Assembly (NCBI GenBank): GCA_013365365.1
Contig: JABVXU010000338.1
Span: 1-60,480 of the forward strand
From: Cruorifilaria tuberocauda
Lineage: Eukaryota; Nematoda; Chromadorea; Rhabditida; Onchocercidae
Direction: 5' to 3'
DNA: 60,480 nucleotides
Position 1 is the first letter of the stretch. Every line of letters starts with the position of its first letter. This document shows, piece by piece, positions 13,472-26,848 of this stretch. The notes beneath the pieces are model-generated. The model ran no database searches and was not told where the DNA came from. It worked only from the letters and a program-made list of their open reading frames with translations. The translations under genes and the position numbers were made by a program.

Positions 13472-15396
13472 TGGAAGGAAAAAATGAGTTTGAATTTTTA
13501 GATGGCATAAATTTCTTCAGTCTTTGTAAATGTCACGTTATCATATCATCATCTCATTAATTAACCATAAATTATCATATAAAACTAATCTTATCATATC
13601 AAGGCTTGAAGGTTTTTTCTTCTATTTACACAAATTGCTACATATATTGCTTGCAACCACCTGTACAAGCAATAATCATTAATTAATTAATGAGCTGTTA
13701 AATAAATATTAGTATGACCAGTATCGTGTTAGTTAACTTTTAAGAAATATAACAATGTTTAATTAGCTGTTAACTAAGACACTTAGCATTCTCGACAAAT
13801 CACTTCAAAGTTGACTATTCATTTGAAGTTTGTGTAATCAGATAGAAAAATCAAAATGAAAATATTTCAAGGAAGTTTATATTAAAGAATTAATGAAAAG
13901 ATGTTCAGTGAAGTGAGGAAGACATTATTAATAAAATAAAACTTTAATTAAGTAAAATGAAACTTTCAGATTAATTAATTTTTCAAAGTTTTTTCAAATG
14001 GCTCATTTTTCAATGAATTATAATAATTTTGCTGAAATTTGATTAGATATACTTATCGTATATCTCAAATTATTTTATAAGACGAAAAAATGAACTTTAT
14101 AAAAAGAGGAAAATGATAAAAGTAATAATGAAAGTTAATGTATTAAAAATTGCTAAGCTCTTTTAAGAAAGAAGCAATAAATTAAAAGAGTATTGGTAAG
14201 AAGAGAGGAGAGAAAAGTGAAGTAAAAAAAAAGTAATACTTTAGTTATTCATTAAAAGATTTCTCATAAAAATATATTCGAATTAGGAAAGCATTCCACT
14301 TGAGGAAGGCTTCTAATCATCGATCGCAATCACAATATTAAGTTATCTTTCACTTTATTAGGTAAATTGAGAATTTCCCATTTATCCTACTTGTTACTCG
14401 TTGCTAGCCGTCATTGAAATATGTCATTTCCAACACTGCTAGAATATTTCCAAACTACTAACATTATCAATAATCCGTCATGTTGGTTTTTAATTTTAGC
14501 TTAAATCTTTCATGATCATTATTTATCCTTCCTATCTATTATTGTTATATTAACTATTAATTGTTTATTGTCATTATTTTCAGTATTATTATTTTTTTTG
14601 CATTATCAGTGATAATATCAGGATAAAGTTAGTATATTATATTCTTGTCCGTTTTGCTACAAGAAAAATCAGACAAAAAGCTGATAAAAAACAGAGTTAA
14701 AATTAATTATTTCAACTTACAGAAACAGTAATAATACAGTAATAATCTTTTTGGAGTAATGATTTTGGAGTATTAAGTGAAACTTATAATTTTTACTCTA
14801 GTAACATACTTGAAATATTTAGACAATAGAATCTGAAATCTTATCTTACCTTCTTTTTACAACATTCGTCATAATACTTATTAACTTATCAAGTGATTGT
14901 ATGACTCATGACGTAAAATTTCACGCGATATATCCTAATAATTTCACTCTATAATTTTCTGAAGAGAAATTTAAATCAGTGATTAAATAGTTAAGCTATT
15001 ATATCATACTTAGCTAGCTAACACATCTATGTAAGAAACTGAATAAAAACTATTGAAATTTTTCCCGAAAAGAATGAGTCAGAGTAAGTTAAATATGATT
15101 TTATTTAATTTAAAAAACAAAATACGAAAATGTCATTTATTCGTTAATTTTTTTTTTTAGATTTTAATAAAAAAGTTTCATGATTCATTTCATTTCTTAT
15201 CATACCTTTTTTTACCTGAAATTTTAATCATAATTAATTAATTACTTGTTACATGTTACACGTTCCTTTCCATCTTCCTCTTTCCTTCTCACTTTTCACC
15301 CATACATTTGCTATTTTTTAAAATTAAATCCAACCATCAAATTATCTTTTTCTATCAATTAATGCTTATATATTTTTTCTCTTTTTCTTTTCCTTC

Positions 15397-15429
15397 TTTT
15401 CAGGTGAGAAAATAATTCTCACCTGAAAA
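15397..15429. repeat. Perfect 14-bp inverted repeat, 5-nt loop
   Basis: Arms 15397-15410 and 15416-15429 are exact reverse complements (TTTTCAGGTGAGAA) around AATAA. On each strand the arm reads as a consensus 3' splice site directly abutting a consensus 5' splice site. No exon adjoins it. Confidence 0.92.
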
Positions 15430-17840
15430 ATTTAGTGCTTAAAATTCTTTTTTGTTGAGAAAGATTGGTAGAATAGCAGGCTGCAATGGAATTATTGTTA
15501 AAAATATATGTAGCAAAATAACAAACTGTTGATAACATCAGTAGATAAAATAAATTGATAAACACATACCTGTTTCAGTTTACTTCAACACATCTCTAAA
15601 TTATACAGATCAGTTGATTTCGAATCAGAACAACTTTTTTTTCCCTCATATTTTCCCTCCTACCCATTAAATCTAATCGATCTGATATAATCACTGATAA
15701 AATATTTTTGTTTCATTTCAACATTTTCCTCTCTCTCCTGCTTATAACGATAACAAAATTCTTATCTTTGATATATTATTGAATTTATCAATTACAGTAT
15801 TATTATCATTAATGTTTAATAAGTAAAAGGAAAAAAGAATTTATTAAAATTAAAATTAAAGTTAAATTGTTTTTTTTTTCGTATTCTATCTATAATCTAT
15901 GAATGATTAAAATTACAAAATACAAGTCAACTTTAATGCAAGCAAAAAAGCACAAAAAGATAAGAAAATTTACTTATTTTTCAACAAGTAAGTAAAGTTA
16001 TGATTATTAATTATAATTTAAGTAATGGTATAAAACTTTTTCTTATCATATAAAATTGTAATTTCATATGCGGAAATTTTTGCGTATAACAAAATTTTAT
16101 ATCATTCTATTTTTTAATGATTAATTCGGTAATTGATTTCAGTAATTGATTTCAGTATTAATTTGATTAATAAGTATTTCTTAAAAATTAAAGTAATTAC
16201 AAATCTTACGGTTGTTAATCATATCTATTAAATCAAATGAGAATATTTAATGCTTTCATGATCATTTCTTTGTATTATCTATGAAAGACTAATCTCATTT
16301 TTGAAAATAGAATTGAAATTATAAAAGATAATCAAATACATAACTGCTTATTTGATATATAATTTTTATGAAGCTATTCCTCGCCGAATAATTAATTACT
16401 GAAAACAGAAATTCCAAAACAATTGAAAGTATAGGAAATTGTCCTCTCATATTTATGCTTGCTAATATTTATGTTTGTTAATTTGCTTTTTTAAGAATTT
16501 AAGAAAAAAAATTTTTTATAATTATTTTAATATTTTATTTGAATTTTTGTCGTTGTCACCGCGTATTATTATATGCTTAATTAAGTTAAAATCAATCAAA
16601 TCCTTTTTTAATTATTACTTACATGGCAACAAGTAAGTTATTACGTCATTTTTTATTAGGTAAATATGATTTATTCGACAATTTTTCAAACAAATTCATT
16701 TTTAACATTTTTATCGATAATATTGGAATGTAAAAAAAAAATGTTTAATACACAGTGATAATGATCATATGAATAATTTTGTTATTATCATATTTGAGTG
16801 AAATTTTCCAACCAACTTCGTATTTCACTATTTCAATCTAATTGATTACTTCTAAACTTAGGTTTAAGATTTTTTACTCTTTCGTGATAATATGCATGCG
16901 TAAGCTTCTTAATAATGAAAAGAATGAATGATCGTTAAGTTTTGAAAGTATAATAATATTTTTGTTTAATTTATTAAGTTATAAAAGAAATTGAAAGTAT
17001 AAGAAATTATTCCCTCAAATTCACTTTCCGTTTGATTTGATATGTGACAAAATGAAATGTGATAGTAATGAGAAAGAAATTAAAGATAGTGAAATTTGTT
17101 TAATATTTGCATTGAACTTTTCGAATGTCACTTCTATTATTTTTTCTGTTTACCTTTCTTTCTATCTTTTCAAAATTGAAATTAAAAAAGAATTTGTTGA
17201 AATAAAAAAAAAAACAAAAAATTAAATTAGCTGAAATATAATACCTTACCTTCCGAATATTAGTTAACATTTTCTATTTACTATGTATATTATTTATTTA
17301 TTTACTTGTTTGTTTATTTATTTATTTATTTACCATTATTATTATCACTATTATTATCATCTTTATTATCACCACTATTCTTATTGATCTTATCATTTAT
17401 GTATATTATATTGAAACTGTATAGTCGTATAGTCATCATCAGCTTTTCAATAAATTATCAGTCAATAACGTTACAAATACTTTTGATAACAGATTATTTT
17501 TACTTTCTTCGATCAATAACATTAACAAGTATACTTAGAATAAATGTAAAGTAATACTTAAAATAAATGTAATCAAAAAATTTTAACAAACACAAGTTTT
17601 TCTTTTACTTTTTTATCGCTTATTTTTAAGGGCAATGTACAAATATTACCTTAAGATAAGCATTTACCTTTTTGAAATAGCACAAACATAAATTAACAAT
17701 TGAAGAGTCTTTCAGGATTTTCATCGTTTTCATTTCTTTTTGTTATCTTTTCAATCAATTCTATCAGTGTATTTTTAATTATTTTTATTGCTTTTTATCG
17801 GCGATTTTATCAATTTCTCTTCCTCTAATTTCCCATTCAC

Positions 17841-17868
17841 ATTATCATATCATATCATATCATATCAT
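17841..17868. repeat. (ATATC)n pentanucleotide repeat
   Basis: Five successive ATATC/CATAT units within a T/C-rich context. Confidence 0.8.
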
Positions 17869-19243
17869 TTCCCTTCCTTTCCTATCAGTTTTCATTTAAA
17901 TTTTACATGAATAATTGCTTTCTGCTTCCACGAGGCTGTTTCAATCAATAGAATTTGATCAGATTTCTCATAATTTCTTTCCTTTCAATTCATCTCAAGA
18001 AGAACAATTCCCTTTAATAGTTTACTTTAAATACATTATCCTAAATCAAATGGATTATTCGTTTTCTTCCGGTTTTCTTTTTGTTCCGGTTTTCTTGAAC
18101 GTCTAAAACAGATATGAAGTAAAATTTGATAATTTTTAACTTGAAAAAATTAATGAATTTATAAGATCAATAAAAAATATGCAGCAAAAAGAAAGGAAAA
18201 ATGTTGATTATGAAATTTAAATTATTCAAATTTAAATTTTCCTACATTCTACTTCATTTAATATTAATAATTGCTGATAATTAATCAACAGTGATTAACT
18301 GATAAATTACTTTCAAAATTCAGTAAAATACAATCGTCAAGAATTATTAGCTTTGTTTTATTAAGCTTAAAAATGATGAATACTTACTAAAAAATTAATG
18401 CTTATTAAGGATTTCATAAAATCATGATAATTTAAAGCAAAGCTAATTTATGATTGTAATTTATAATTTATAAATTTATAGTTATAAATTTATTTCTTGT
18501 TTTTATTTGATTTCTTGATTAAATTGATTTTCATTTAAATTATTGGATTTTAAATCTTAATTTTTTCTTTATCTCTTCAGATTTTCTTAAACTATTGGAA
18601 AATTTATTTATCAATAATTGTTTTTTTATATCACCAACCATTTATCACTTCAAATTCATTAATTTTTGGACTTCCTCTTCCGCTATTCTTTCCCCTATCT
18701 TTCTTTCAATTTAAATCGCATTGATAAAAAAAATTATCAAAGAGCTATACTGTAAATTAATTTATTTTATTGAATCACTTTAATTCTTCTATATTTCAAT
18801 TATTTTCTTGTAACCCTTACAAATATAGATCGATCCATGTATCTCATACATTTATTGTTGCAAATAAACTTCTTACTTTACGACGATATTTGAAGAGAAA
18901 AAAATTATCCATCATTTGTCAAGCCTAAAAAAACTTTTTTACAATAATATTTCAGTATTTTTTTTCCTACAAATATTTATTTTAAAAATATTTTTTTAAT
19001 ACTGAATTAAAAAAAAAGCATTAATTACGTGAACTGAATTGAAATTTTCACTTTAAACTATACAACTTGCACTTCTTTACTTTTAATTTTCGGTTTGTTT
19101 ATACTATTTTATGCTTTATCATAACTTAATGCTATAACCATTGTGAATTATTTATTCTTTCAATTTCATCTAACTATTACGCAATAGTTGTGAGATTTAC
19201 CTAAGTTCCGCTCGTCATGATAATTTCCGTTTTATATTGAATT

Positions 19244-19268
19244 CTCCCTCTCTCTCTCTCTCTCTCTT
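19244..19268. repeat. (CT)n microsatellite
   Basis: Pure CT run of about 12 units. Similar CT tracts lie at 19651-19679 and 19746-19771. Confidence 0.85.
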
Positions 19269-19650
19269 TCTTACTATAAAAGCTTCAACAATAATTTGCA
19301 AAGGTGGTATTTACATAAGAAATATAAATAAATAATATTGTATACATAGAGCATGTTGAATTAGAAAACAATATTAATACTGATAATATCAATTTATTTA
19401 TTTTTTCCAGGAAAATTTTCATATTGGAAATTATGAATTAATTATTTGTAATAATTAAATGTTTGATAAAAGCTGGAAGAAAGTATTATTCTATTGCTAT
19501 ACTTTTTTGTTTTCACCGTTGCATTTTCTCTTTTTTTTTTTCAATTTAAAAATTTGTTCTTATCACTAATATTCATAATAATTGATAAGTCCTAAAATAT
19601 TGAAAAGCTTTTTCCTTTTTCTTATTTTCTCTTTCTTCTTCTATTCTTTC

Positions 19651-19771
19651 TCCCTCTCTCTCTCTCTCTCTCTCTCTCCATTTTTTAGCTTTTATGCATA
19701 ATTTTTATTGAACTGTATTTTAATTTAATTTATATTTCATTAATTATCTCTCTCTCTCTCTCTCTCTCTCT
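19651..19771. repeat. Two (CT)n microsatellites 65 bp apart
   Basis: The tracts are 19651-19679 and 19746-19771, separated by AT-rich sequence. They have the same polarity, so they cannot form a hairpin with each other. Confidence 0.85.
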
Positions 19772-20133
19772 GTCTTTGCAATCATAACAATCCATTTTCT
19801 TTCCGAAAAAACGATTAATGAATATTTTCTTTAAATTGAAAAAATGAAAGAGAAATTTTTTTCCAGAAATTTTTTAATCATTCGTTGTGTTATCCGGAAA
19901 GAAATACACACATACGGATTGAGACATTTCAAATCGAGAACGTCTCTTCTGTGAAAAGCTGTTTTGGTTGGTTGGCTGGCTAAAAGGAGGATTTATACTT
20001 TTCTGATAAAGTAATCAATATCATCATTTTCATCTTATCGTTATCAATTATCATTTCTGTTCGATAAACGGAAAGGAGAAAAAAAAAGTGATAAAAATTA
20101 CGCATTTAAGCATTATCAGCGTTTTTATTATTA

Positions 20134-20134
20134 C

Positions 20135-20165
<31 letters not shown>

Positions 20166-20177
20166 GCTATTATTATT
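20134..20177. repeat. (ATT)n microsatellite
   Basis: Uninterrupted ATT triplets for about 30 bp with decayed flanks. The frame 20088-20273 is this repeat read as poly-Ile. Confidence 0.85.
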
Positions 20178-20472
20178 AAAATTCTTATCACTGTTATCTC
20201 TGGAGTAATATCACCCAAAGAACGATTACTACCAGAACAACGATTAATATCATCGTCAGGTAAAACACCTTAATTTTTTACTTCCTTTTACTATTTCATT
20301 TCTTAATTAATTCAAACTATTTTTACAATGTTATCAAAATTTTTACTATATTTTAATCTATTGTTGTAATATTGAAATATTATTTATTTGTTAATCGATA
20401 ATTCATTCATTAATACAATTTAGGTAAATTCAAGAAATTCACAAACTTCTCAGAAAGAGAAGAAAGCTTCCG

Positions 20473-20494
20473 TTTTTTTTTTTTTTTTTTTTTT
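20473..20494. repeat. Uninterrupted T22 tract
   Basis: Twenty-two consecutive T on the plus strand, the longest homopolymer noticed. It could be the remnant of a retroposed poly-A tail inserted on the minus strand, but no gene-like sequence adjoins it. Confidence 0.8.
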
Positions 20495-21320
20495 GCAAAT
20501 TCTACACCGTTCTATAAACTATGGGTGACAAAATGAATAAGGAACAACAAGAAAGGGTTCGTTTTTCATTTTACCTAATTTTTTTTTTCTTTTTTAAATT
20601 AATTTTTGCTTTTTTTGATAATTTAATTTCTAATTTGAAATCGAATTGTTTACAATATCATATTTGATATTCATTATTAGACATGAGAAAATAACAAAGA
20701 AAATGTAATTTTGTAAAAGTCAAAAGTTAGAGGAAAAATTTTTATGCAATGAAATTGATCGAACTTTTTATCCAATAAAAGGACATTTAAGCAAATAATT
20801 AGCAAAGGCATAAAAAATGCTATTAAATTAAGAATGGTAAAAAGCTTTTTCCTGAATGAAAAATGACGACTTAAACTTTTTACTCTTTTTAAAAGCTGAA
20901 AGTTTTTTAGCTAACACTTTTAAAAATGTAATATGAGAATGCTAACTGATTATCAGAAGAAAAAAAAAATTTTTTCGCCTATCACAGATGAATCATGAAG
21001 TTGATGATTGAATAAAAATAGTTCTAATGTTATATTTCAGACATACCTTATCATATTTCAAATCTAATTTTAGGAAAAAATTATTTAATGATTCATACAG
21101 TATTCATTTGAAGAGATTTCAATAAATCTGCCCTATCAGTTTGCTATTTCCTTCTCTTTCCAAGTAAAGTAATTCAAACATGGAAATGCTGCATAATTAG
21201 TAATAAATTAAAAGTAATCTAACTTCTCACTACTTAAAAATGAAGTTGTTTTTTCTGTAATTAATGTTTGTGAAATTCAATTAGCGAATGTTTTCATAAT
21301 AAAGGAGGAATATACCATGA

Positions 21321-21373
21321 TGGGCGGGGGAGAAGAGAGAAGGAAAAGCGGGAATGCGGGGGGAAAGAAAGGG
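21321..21373 (+). other. G-run cluster, possible G-quadruplex
   Basis: Several G-runs of three or more occur in about 50 bp: TGGGCGGGGGA, then CGGGAATGCGGGGGG, then AAAGGG. This is exceptional in DNA of about one quarter GC. Four runs with loops of 1 to 19 nt could form a quadruplex, although the first loop spacing is long. No coding frame fits it. Confidence 0.4.
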
Positions 21374-23239
21374 AAAGTTTTCGAAGGAAGAGAAAGATGC
21401 AGTAAATGGTGTCATTTTAATTTCAAAAAGTTAAATGAAAGTTGAACGAATAAATTAGCAAATCAAACTTTCATTCGAAATTAGAGCATTTCAATTTTTT
21501 TCGATCAAAAAACTCTTTACTTTCATTTTTTGCTTTTTTTCTTTTTTTGAAATATATCTTAAAATGGAAAGAAAGCAAACAAACAAATGAAAGAGAAAAG
21601 AAAAGAAAGTGAAAAATGTAAAAAGAGAAAGAAGCGATAGAGAGAGAGAGAGAGAGAGAAAAGACGAGAAATATTTCAGCTTATTTCAAGTTGAAATAAT
21701 TCACTAAAAACATATTCATCCAAAAAGGGAGGAGGAATAGGCAAGATTGCGATGAGTGAATGGATTCGACTAAAATGTAAATGTTGGAGGATGCATTAGC
21801 ATAGACCCATATCGCCGAGATAAGCATCAATCCTGTTGATGAGCTTTCAATGCTAAGATTCAAATATCGATTGATTTAAGCTTTACTTTTTGAATTACTA
21901 TTGATAAGTTTGGAATAATTTCAATAGATTAGGCATATTTGAAATTCTACCATATGCTTTTCTGGTAGGCCTTTTTTTGGCATATGAAATGGAGGCATGC
22001 TCACTTTAAATGATAATAATAACAACAATCCTTTTTCTGTTTTCACTGATATTTGATGAGTTTGTTTATTTTATTCGATTATCATTTTTCCCCCTTGTTT
22101 TGTTCCCTTTACTAATATCTTCATAATTCCATTTCCACTTTCTCTCATTGCTTTTCACTCCAAATAATGGTTGTTGACAAAAAAACTGAAATTACTTTTG
22201 ATTCATTTCCAAATCAAAACTTTTATAAATTCCAAATTTGATATATCAATTATGTAAATTATTTCTATCAAATTTCATCCAAATATCTTTCAATCAAATT
22301 ACTCAGTTGGAACTTTTTAATTGCATAATTTCCTTTTTTTTCACCTACCTCATTTCCTCTTTCCATTATCAATTTTAAAAATGAATGCAAAATGCTAACT
22401 GGCAGAATTAGCAATTCTGCAAATGAATGGAAGAAAAAAAAAAAAGGCCTTTACAGTAGCAGCAATCCAATGGAACCTTTCAAAAATGATTGAAAAAAAC
22501 AAGGAATGAATAGTTAGTTAAATGAACTTTGATTTCATATTATTAATTGCAATGTAAAATTTATTTTAAAATTAAAAAAAATAAATATATGAGCCATAAA
22601 TTCATTGTGATATTTCTTTTTTCCTTTTCGAATATTATCTTGTGATAAGTTTATTATCACATAATCATACTGTTTATTTTTTCCGTAAAACTTTTCTTCT
22701 AATCATAATCATTTATTTTTAAATCCCAGCATAATGCATAAAATTTTACTTCATTTTTCATACTCGTCGATCATTCAGTTCTTCTATTTCAGTATAAAAT
22801 TTCACTTTCTTAAATTATTATAGAAAGTATTATTAAGAATGATTTAGTAAGTGATAACTCTCGATAGATATTTGATTAATTTTCATATCACACCGTTCAT
22901 AATAGCAATAATAATTAATAAATATCTCACTTAATCACTTAATCATTTTACAATTTCATCCATTAGGAATTTATTAATTATAATTCCACAATTTTGTACC
23001 TAAAAAGAAAAACAGGAAAAAGACTAAAAATTGCAAATATGCAAAAATGTGGAAAAAGGAATTTAGGGAAAATAGAAAATTTAAAGAAATTAAATTTAAT
23101 TACAATTCAAACTTTTAATCATAATCGATAAGAAAGAGTGATAAAAGTGATAATTATCGAAATAATGATAAAAATGATAATAATGGAAAAAAAGAAAATT
23201 TTTAAATTAATTGAATTATCTTCCATGTTCTCCTCTTAT

Positions 23240-23265
23240 CTTATCTTTCATCAATGAAAGATAAG
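23240..23265. repeat. Perfect 12-bp inverted repeat, 2-nt loop
   Basis: Arms 23240-23251 (CTTATCTTTCAT) and 23254-23265 are exact reverse complements around CA. It includes two GATA-core sequences in opposite orientation. Confidence 0.88.
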
Positions 23266-23470
23266 TTGAAAAAAATAAAAATTCCAAAAATAAATATAAT
23301 TTAATTGTTCTATTATTAAGTAAACAATTACTGAATTATTATTTAGGAAATGATTATTCGATATCAATTAAAAACAATAATAATTAAATATAAACAAATC
23401 TATTGTTTAACTAAAAATATTTTTTGGAATGAATGAAAAAAGAGGGAAAGAAAAGGAGAGAGCAAGGGCG

Positions 23471-23502
23471 AGAGGGAGAGAGAGAGAGAGAGAGAGAGAG
23501 AA
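23471..23502. repeat. (GA)n microsatellite
   Basis: GA dinucleotides with one GGG interruption at the left, embedded in a purine run that reaches about 23512. Confidence 0.85.
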
Positions 23503-24024
23503 GAAGAAAGAAAAGATGATGGAAATATTTGAGTTATTGATTAATGATTGTTAGCATTTCTTAAATGTTGTAGAAACCGATTGCTAAGCTTATTTACAAA
23601 ATCCATTCATTCATTGATTTAATCATTTAATCCCTTCTCTCATTCTTTTCCTTACTATTTATAGTTATATTTCGTTCCTTTTTCTTTCCCTCTCTCTTTC
23701 TCCTCTTCGGTTTTTCTTTCTTCTACTTTTTAACTCTTTTCTTTCGTTTCTTTTCACTTCTCATTGTTATCTCTATCTTATTCATTTTTTTTTTTACTAT
23801 TTCTTCTTTTCATTCTCTCATTTTAACTCATTCTTTATTTCATTTCTGAAGTGAAAGAAAAATTTTTAAACATTTCAGATTGAATCTAAATTGTTTGTTT
23901 CTTTCTTTCTGTACTGATTGCTTCATTCTTCTTGATCCTCTTAATTTTTCTATTTCTTCTTTTCATCTATTTTATTGATTAGTAATAAGAAGCATTAAAA
24001 TAAATAACTGTAAGTTAAATTACT

Positions 24025-24175
24025 CGAGAGAGAGAGAGAGAGAGAGAAGAAAGATGAAGTTAGACGAAGAAGCAAGATGGGCGGATAAATCCATCTTCTG
24101 CTCATATTATTTATCATTTCTCTCTCTCTCTCTCTGTTTATTTTGATCAGGAAAGAGAAAGAGAGAGAGGAAGAG
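24025..24175. repeat. GA and CT tracts of opposite polarity
   Basis: A (GA)n tract at 24025-24050 is followed by a (CT)n tract at 24119-24135 and another GA-rich run to about 24175. Complementary polarity within 100 bp allows intrastrand pairing. Confidence 0.8.
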
Positions 24176-25544
24176 AAAAAGGGAGAGTAAGGTGGAAAGT
24201 TCGAGAAAGATGATGAAGAAGAAGTAAAACATTCGGGAAAGATTCCTTTCTAACAAATAACAACGTCAACAACTAAACCGAAGCTAAGTCAACAGGTGTC
24301 GTTAAGTTATCCGTAAGCTATTGATTATTGTCAAATATTTATTCCTTTCATTTAACTTTAAAATTTCCTCTTTGTTATATTAATTATGTTATTTGCTTTT
24401 TTTTTGCTTATAAGTGATGAGAATTATTCGTGGAATATCTGCACCTGTATCTTATCATTTTTCCTTCAGTCATATCATATTTCACCAATGGATAATAATA
24501 GGTGATAGTGATCAAAAGGCGTTCGGATTGTGGTATGAGTATGATAAGAAGATATTGTCGGGTTAAGTAATATAAACTTGTAATAAAATGTATTAGTATA
24601 TCTTGTCATGTTTCATATTTTATGAATCACGATAAATTGATCATGGAGTTGCAAAGTTCCTAAGTATGATAATGATAGGAGGATATTGTCCGTTGTTCTA
24701 ATATAATCGTATAATGAGATGAAAATGATGTAATGCAAATATTTTCATTATCATTGTTTCTTTTATTGATAGCAGAGACTTATATACCAAAATATATGAA
24801 ATCGTATTAAGATTTATTAAATTCTGTTTTTGATATTTTTTAGTTCGAATAAAATCCTTTGCCAAGCCAAACCATTTTAAGGGGGATCAATTTAAACTAT
24901 TTCCGAGCAATGAAATAAAATTATTATTCAAACATGGAATTCCTTTGTACAGTTCAAATGTTTTTTGCCATAGTTATTCAATTCAATCAATTTGATTGAT
25001 AAAATTTAAAATAACGTTAATCTCTATCATACTGATTTTCTGATATAAAAAGAGTTGATCTCTTTTCTAACTGCTAAGTTTCAAATTTTGCTGCATTTTT
25101 GTGATTAATTTTTGGAAATGGTGAAATTTTTTAACAACATTAAAAAAAATAATTGAGTCACAATGTTGAAAGATTGGAAATTGGTTAGTGAAATGTAAAA
25201 TTCTGTATAATGCAATAATTTAATTCTTCATTTCTATAATTTGATTTATCATTTTTGCTCTTGTAAAATAAATGAACACAGACAGATACATATTCACATA
25301 TAATTATTGGTAGTGTGATATGATCATTTCATCAATTAGTGATTTCATTTTAATATGCGCAATTGAAAATAGAAAAGTAAAAAAATAAATTGGTTGAAAA
25401 TGTTGGCAAAAATGTATTTCTATTTTTTGCATACAAAAAACTCTTAATTTGCATATATGTATATTTTTCATTTCAGGTATATTCTGATATGTAATCTTTC
25501 AGAATGGAAATTGATAATCCCTTCAACTTATGATGTATCTATCA

Positions 25545-25680
25545 ATTTTCATTCCGTTCCATTCCATTGCGTTCGGACTATTTCGTTTTATTTCGTTCCA
25601 TTGAAGTCCCATGTTGAATTTTCTATTTAATTTCATTCATCATATTCAATTATCCATTTCATTTCATTCCATTTCTTTCT
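25545..25680. repeat. Degenerate TTCC/TTTCG pentamer region
   Basis: Recurrent CATTCC / GTTCC / TTTCG pentamers, strongly decayed. It resembles the reverse complement of the GAAAT pentamers at 4744-4806. Confidence 0.5.
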
Positions 25681-26822
25681 CATATTGAATTACTATGATA
25701 AAAGTATAAATGGAAGAATTGCATTGATGATAGTTACATATATTTCTTGCACTTACATACATTCCATTTATTCATTGCATCTTTCAATGTATGTATGCAT
25801 GAATTCATTTGTTTATATTATATATATATTTGTTTTCGTTTTTCTTTCTTACATTTGTACATGTTAAATTTTAGAGTAAATTTTGAAATTTACTTGAAGA
25901 AAAGTAATCTTTTTTATCCACCTTAATAATTTTAAGCAGAAGTACTTAATACATTAGCTTTTCTTATATTTTCATCACTGAATCGCACATATGGTGTATG
26001 TTCATTTTAAATTCATTTCCATTTTGATTTTATTTAGCAACAAGTTTAATCCTAATGCCACGAAATGATACTTATAGTATTTTCATGGTTTATTCATTAT
26101 TCATCTACATATATTTATGTGTATGAAAAATGAGGAATGATTTATCAATATGAGGAAGCATTTTTTGTAGTTATCTCTTTTTCATCTGAATTGAAATGAA
26201 TTTTCTCAATTTACACTGCTGCATGAATCATGGGAAATATTTTGTTGCATAGATTTTAAACTATTTTGATCACAATAACAAATGATAGGCATTGAAGAAA
26301 GGATTCAGCATATCTCATCAGTATATACAATTCGATCGTTTACTGATTCATTCTTTTATTTTTGTCATCAGCTCTACACTTCAACTGTTGTTTTGCTTCT
26401 TTCAAAAATGATATGATAGTTGTATACTTCGTAACAAAGTTATTTTCGTAACAGAGTCGTTTTTTAATTTTAGTCACTTTCAATATTTCAATTCTTAAAT
26501 TATAAAACTGTTTTAAAGAGATTGACTTAAGTTATGCTAAATAAAGTATGAGAAGATAAACTATGATTTACGTAAATCTTACATGTAGGCTGTGATATAA
26601 TCATTATAATGGTTTACTCAATTTAGTAATACTTTTTAATCCAAAATTTATGTTAGATTTCGTTTAAATATATATTACAATATACAGCATATTTATTTAA
26701 TACAACTTTTGTTAATGTTTTTGTTAAATAGGTTACCAATGATTAATATGATAAACGTGAATTTCGGCTTATTGGCCAGTGAACAGAATAATTGCTATGT
26801 CATTAATTTCTTCTTTGAATTA

Positions 26823-26848
26823 TAATTATCTTATATTGAAGATAATTA
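26823..26848. repeat. Perfect 10-bp inverted repeat, 6-nt loop
   Basis: Arms TAATTATCTT (26823-26832) and AAGATAATTA (26839-26848) flank ATATTG. Confidence 0.8.

Larger units (their letters stand above)
9788..21320. other. AT-rich gene-free stretch, middle part of the desert
   Basis: I see no exon that can be supported. The longest frame in the whole desert (10128-10601, 157 codons) is made of Ile/Phe/Leu runs from ATT/TTC repeats and is mirrored by a frame on the other strand. The stretch also holds TG, GA, CT and ATT microsatellites, a 26-bp tandem repeat and a hairpin (15397-15429). Confidence 0.6.

Noticed and set aside
21681..21863. Minus frame with a hydrophobic stretch (LMLISAIWVYANASS)
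   Set aside because: Slightly GC-richer and with acceptor-like CAACAG, but no matching donor or neighbouring exon was found.
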